64,000 nucleotides of DNA, from positions 1-64,000 of the forward strand of contig JALTFR010000011.1 of the NCBI GenBank assembly GCA_027006785.1, read 5' to 3'. The first letter of the stretch is position 1, and each line of letters starts with the position of its first letter. Source of the DNA: Thermoplasmata archaeon (GTDB lineage: Archaea; Thermoplasmatota; Thermoplasmata; WALJ01). Of the stretch, positions 61,344 to 64,000 are shown piece by piece. The position numbers and the translations under genes were made by a program. A model generated the notes under the pieces. That model saw only the letters and a program-made list of their open reading frames with translations, was not told the origin of the DNA and ran no database searches.

Positions 61344-64000
61344 ATGTCCCTGTTATCCTCTCTGAATGCGACGCAAAGGGAGGCTGTGACATATCTCGAC
61401 GGCCCGCTGTCGGTGTTCGCAGGCCCGGGAACCGGGAAAACAAGGGTGACCACATACAAGGTGGCATATTTGATAGAACAGGGATACAGGCCCGAGGAGA
61501 TACTGGCGCTCACCTTCACTCAGAAGGCCGCTCAGGAGATGGAGGATAGGGTGAGAGAACTTGTTCCTGATGCACGAGGGATAAGGATATCCACATTCCA
61601 CTCCTTCTGCAACGAGATAGTGAACGACAATGCGCTGGAACTCGGCGTGAACACCGGAAGGACCGTGCTAACTGAGCCGTATCAGCAGGCATTCATTTAC
61701 AGGCACATAAGAAGCTTAGGGCTGGAGTATCCCGAAATTCCCGGAGACCCAAGGGACCTTGCAAAGATATTTCAGTCGGCGATATCGAGGTTCAAGCAGG
61801 AGAACATAGGCCTTGAAAGGCTGAGAGAATACATAGAAAGAAAAGAAGGAGAGCTTGGAGAGGATCCCGATGAGGAAGATGTCGCAGCCCTGATGAAACT
61901 TGTGAGACTTTACCATGTGTACGAAGCATATGAGAGGTTCAAGGAGGAGAAAGGGCTCATAGATTTCGAGGATATGCAGTTGCTCGCCCTGAAAGTCCTT
62001 GAGATGCCACATATAAGGAAGAAGTACAGCGAGAGGATAAGGTACATCATCGTGGACGAGTTCCAGGACACGGATTACATACAGTTGCAGGTCCTATTCA
62101 GGCTGGCCGAGGATGGCAACATAACGATAGTCGGGGACGATGACCAGTCAATTTACAGGTTCAGAGGCGCATATCTAACGAATGTGCAGGAGTTCAGGCA
62201 GTTCTACACAGATAAGGGCATGCCTCCGAAGGAGATCGTGCTGGACATGAACTACAGGAGCACCGAAGAGATACTGAACGCCGCGCTGGAACTGATATAC
62301 CACAATGAAGAGAGGGTGGAGAAGAGCATAAGGACACACAAAGGAAAGGGAGAGGATGTCCTGCTGTGGCACTATGTGACCGAACAGGACCAGGCATACG
62401 GCATAGTGAGGACCATACATGAACTCAGGGAGAAGGAGGGGAGGGACTGGAAGGACTTTGCGATACTTGTAAGGAGAAGGGCGGAGGCCAGGGCCATAAC
62501 AGAGGCACTCCGTAAAGCAGGTATGCCCTATGAGATACTCGGTGCAAGGGATTACTTCGAAAAACCGGTCATAAGGTCGCTTTATCTATATTTGAAATAC
62601 ATCAACGACCCATCCATAGAGGCACCTCTCGCCCACCTGCTTCTCAGGCCCGCATATGGCCTCACGCCACTGGATGTCCGGCTCATAGAGGACCTTGCAA
62701 AGGAGCGGAAGGAGAGCGCATGGGAGGTCATGCAGAAAATATCAAGCGGAGAGGTGGATTTCGAAGGATACACCGAAGGGGTCCGTATGTTCGTGGAGAA
62801 CATGCAGAATCTCTTCGACAAACTGGGCGACGAAGGGCTCTATGAGCTTGTGCGCTCCATACTGTTCAGCAGGGACTTCTTCAAGATAGAAGTGGCCAGA
62901 GAGAATAAAGAGAACATACGGCTTCTGAACCGGTTCCTGAAGATGACCGAGGAATACCTTGACATATACCCTGATGCTACTCTCGGCGAATTCGTTGAGC
63001 AACTGGATACAATGAAAAGGCTGGGGGTGAGCGACGAAGAGAACGAAGGCTCCGATGAGGACAGGATACACATATCCACGGTGCATGGTGCCAAAGGAAT
63101 GGAATATCCCGTGGTCTTCGTTCCTGCCCTGAACGAGTCCAAGTTCCCCACGAAGTACAGGGAGGACCACATACCGGTTCCGGACGAGCTCTCGGATGGC
63201 ATAAGGTCAGGGTTCTCCGATGAGCAACTGCATTACTTCGAAGAGCGCAGGCTTCTATATGTGGCAATGACCAGGGCAAAGGAGAGGCTATTCCTATCAT
63301 ACGCTGATTTCTACCCGGGCAGGAAGGGAAAGTATGAAAAGTCAAGATACAGGGATGATATTAAGAAGGTAAAAGGCGTGGATGAGCCGTCCATTGAGCC
63401 TCTCGAGGCCACATCTGGCGATGTTCACGATGCGCTCCTGGATCACCTGATAAAGATGGTGCAGAGGAAGGAATGGCAGAGCGCTCTGGATGCTGTCCTT
63501 GCCCTCGGAATGAGCCACGGCGAATCCATCTCATCGTTCAGAATACATTCCTCGCTTAAGGTGGAGGATGTGCTGTCGGAGATAGAGAGCATACGGATGG
63601 AGCCGGTTAAAGCCCATGCTGAGAGGAACTCGTATTCCCCCACACAGCTGAGCACCTACGATAAATGCCCGAGGCAGTACTACTATTCCTACATATTGGG
63701 CATACCGGGAGCGCCGAAGACATATTTCTTCCTGGGGAGCGTTGTGCATAAGGTGGTTGAGATAATCACAAAGAAGATGAAGGGCGGGGAGAATGTGGAT
63801 GAGAGCGATGCCCTGAAACTCCTGGACACGCTGTGGAACCCATCCGTCTATCGCTCGGAACCCGAAGAGAAGAAGGACAGGGAACTGGCCGAGGAGATGA
63901 TAAGGATGTTCCTGAGGGCACAGGCATCCATGCCCGGCGAGATACTTGGAATAGAGGAATGGGTGGAGATGGAGATAGGCGGGAAGAGGATACACGGCAG
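61344..64000 (+). CDS. UvrD/PcrA-type helicase with C-terminal PD-(D/E)xK nuclease (3' truncated)
   Basis: The reading frame stays open to the right edge (at least 885 residues), so the end is missing. Superfamily 1A motor: GPGTGKTRVT near residues 27-36, FTQKAAQEM, VDEFQDTD near 235-242, GDDDQSIYRFRGA and VAMTRAKERL near 638-647. A C-terminal domain starting near 768 has LSTYDKCPRQYYYSYILG and GSVVHKVVE, the AddB/RecB-like nuclease family. Helicase-nuclease fusions of this type process DNA ends. The ATG is well placed after the TATA box. Confidence 0.88.
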   Translation, partial: MSLLSSLNATQREAVTYLDGPLSVFAGPGTGKTRVTTYKVAYLIEQGYRPEEILALTFTQKAAQEMEDRVRELVPDARGIRISTFHSFCNEIVNDNALELGVNTGRTVLTEPYQQAFIYRHIRSLGLEYPEIPGDPRDLAKIFQSAISRFKQENIGLERLREYIERKEGELGEDPDEEDVAALMKLVRLYHVYEAYERFKEEKGLIDFEDMQLLALKVLEMPHIRKKYSERIRYIIVDEFQDTDYIQLQVLFRLAEDGNITIVGDDDQSIYRFRGAYLTNVQEFRQFYTDKGMPPKEIVLDMNYRSTEEILNAALELIYHNEERVEKSIRTHKGKGEDVLLWHYVTEQDQAYGIVRTIHELREKEGRDWKDFAILVRRRAEARAITEALRKAGMPYEILGARDYFEKPVIRSLYLYLKYINDPSIEAPLAHLLLRPAYGLTPLDVRLIEDLAKERKESAWEVMQKISSGEVDFEGYTEGVRMFVENMQNLFDKLGDEGLYELVRSILFSRDFFKIEVARENKENIRLLNRFLKMTEEYLDIYPDATLGEFVEQLDTMKRLGVSDEENEGSDEDRIHISTVHGAKGMEYPVVFVPALNESKFPTKYREDHIPVPDELSDGIRSGFSDEQLHYFEERRLLYVAMTRAKERLFLSYADFYPGRKGKYEKSRYRDDIKKVKGVDEPSIEPLEATSGDVHDALLDHLIKMVQRKEWQSALDAVLALGMSHGESISSFRIHSSLKVEDVLSEIESIRMEPVKAHAERNSYSPTQLSTYDKCPRQYYYSYILGIPGAPKTYFFLGSVVHKVVEIITKKMKGGENVDESDALKLLDTLWNPSVYRSEPEEKKDRELAEEMIRMFLRAQASMPGEILGIEEWVEMEIGGKRIHG

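Noticed and set aside
1-64000. CRISPR arrays
   Set aside because: No regularly spaced direct repeats of 25-40 bases with unique spacers were seen; the only tandem repeat is the tRNA-derived pair.

Overview
The window is a stretch of archaeal chromosome. The evidence is RNA polymerase subunit Rpo11, TruD-type pseudouridine synthase, a Cdc48/VAT ATPase, the NurA-HerA pair, UPF0147, apgM-type phosphoglycerate mutase, mevalonate kinase plus HMG-CoA reductase, geranylgeranyl reductase and a tetraether-lipid-synthase-like radical SAM protein. TATA boxes sit about 25 bases upstream of many start codons. Class II HMG-CoA reductase, a PGF-CTERM surface protein and general gene content suggest Euryarchaeota, perhaps Thermoplasmatota; that placement is inference. 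Genes are densely packed, with many 1-4 base stop/start overlaps and several convergent pairs that overlap at their 3' ends. No CRISPR array, rRNA gene or insertion sequence was seen, and no gene-free stretch exceeds 300 bases.

Layout. 1-5.3 kb: an AT-rich membrane-protein fragment, type I restriction subunit HsdR, its usual YgjP-type metalloprotease companion, and an asparagine-synthase-like protein. 5.3-14.5 kb: M20 peptidase, a PrsW-like/Rpo11/TruD minus-strand cluster, a YjdF-like membrane protein, an eIF2B-like protein, a PGF-CTERM surface protein, PRPP synthetase, a DUF835 protein and an MTA/SAH deaminase-like enzyme. 14.5-20.7 kb: MscS channel, aconitase-family large and small subunits, glycosyltransferase, flippase and HtpX protease. 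20.7-22.4 kb: tRNA-Leu(UAG) embedded in tRNA-derived repeats, beside a membrane-anchored HEPN-like protein. 22.4-27.5 kb: mevalonate kinase, CoaBC, HMG-CoA reductase and CTP synthase. 27.6-34.5 kb: a DUF4129/MoxR/DUF58 operon, a MEMO protein and three related small surface membrane proteins. 34.5-44.3 kb: NurA-HerA, UPF0147, acyl-CoA synthetase, NadE, a candidate small RNA, a coiled-coil protein, glutamine synthetase, DUF92 and ApgM. 44.4-52.7 kb: a giant secreted propeller protein, a zinc-ribbon protein, a PUA/PAPS-reductase/ferredoxin fusion, a MinD/ferredoxin ATPase and two envelope proteins. 52.7-64 kb: Cdc48, a PRC-barrel protein, TldD/TldE, then an operon of Tes-like radical SAM protein, ferredoxin and geranylgeranyl reductase, and a UvrD-type helicase-nuclease cut by the window end.

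Working themes. Lipid synthesis recurs: HMG-CoA reductase and mevalonate kinase supply isoprenoids, geranylgeranyl reductase saturates them, and the Tes-like enzyme may join two chains into a tetraether. DNA processing recurs too (HsdR, NurA-HerA, UvrD-nuclease). The most unusual non-coding structure is the tRNA-Leu locus with permuted 129-base repeats and a duplicated 3' end. A second oddity is a short DNA word, GAGCGC/AGCGCT, that appears several-fold more often than chance in all reading frames.
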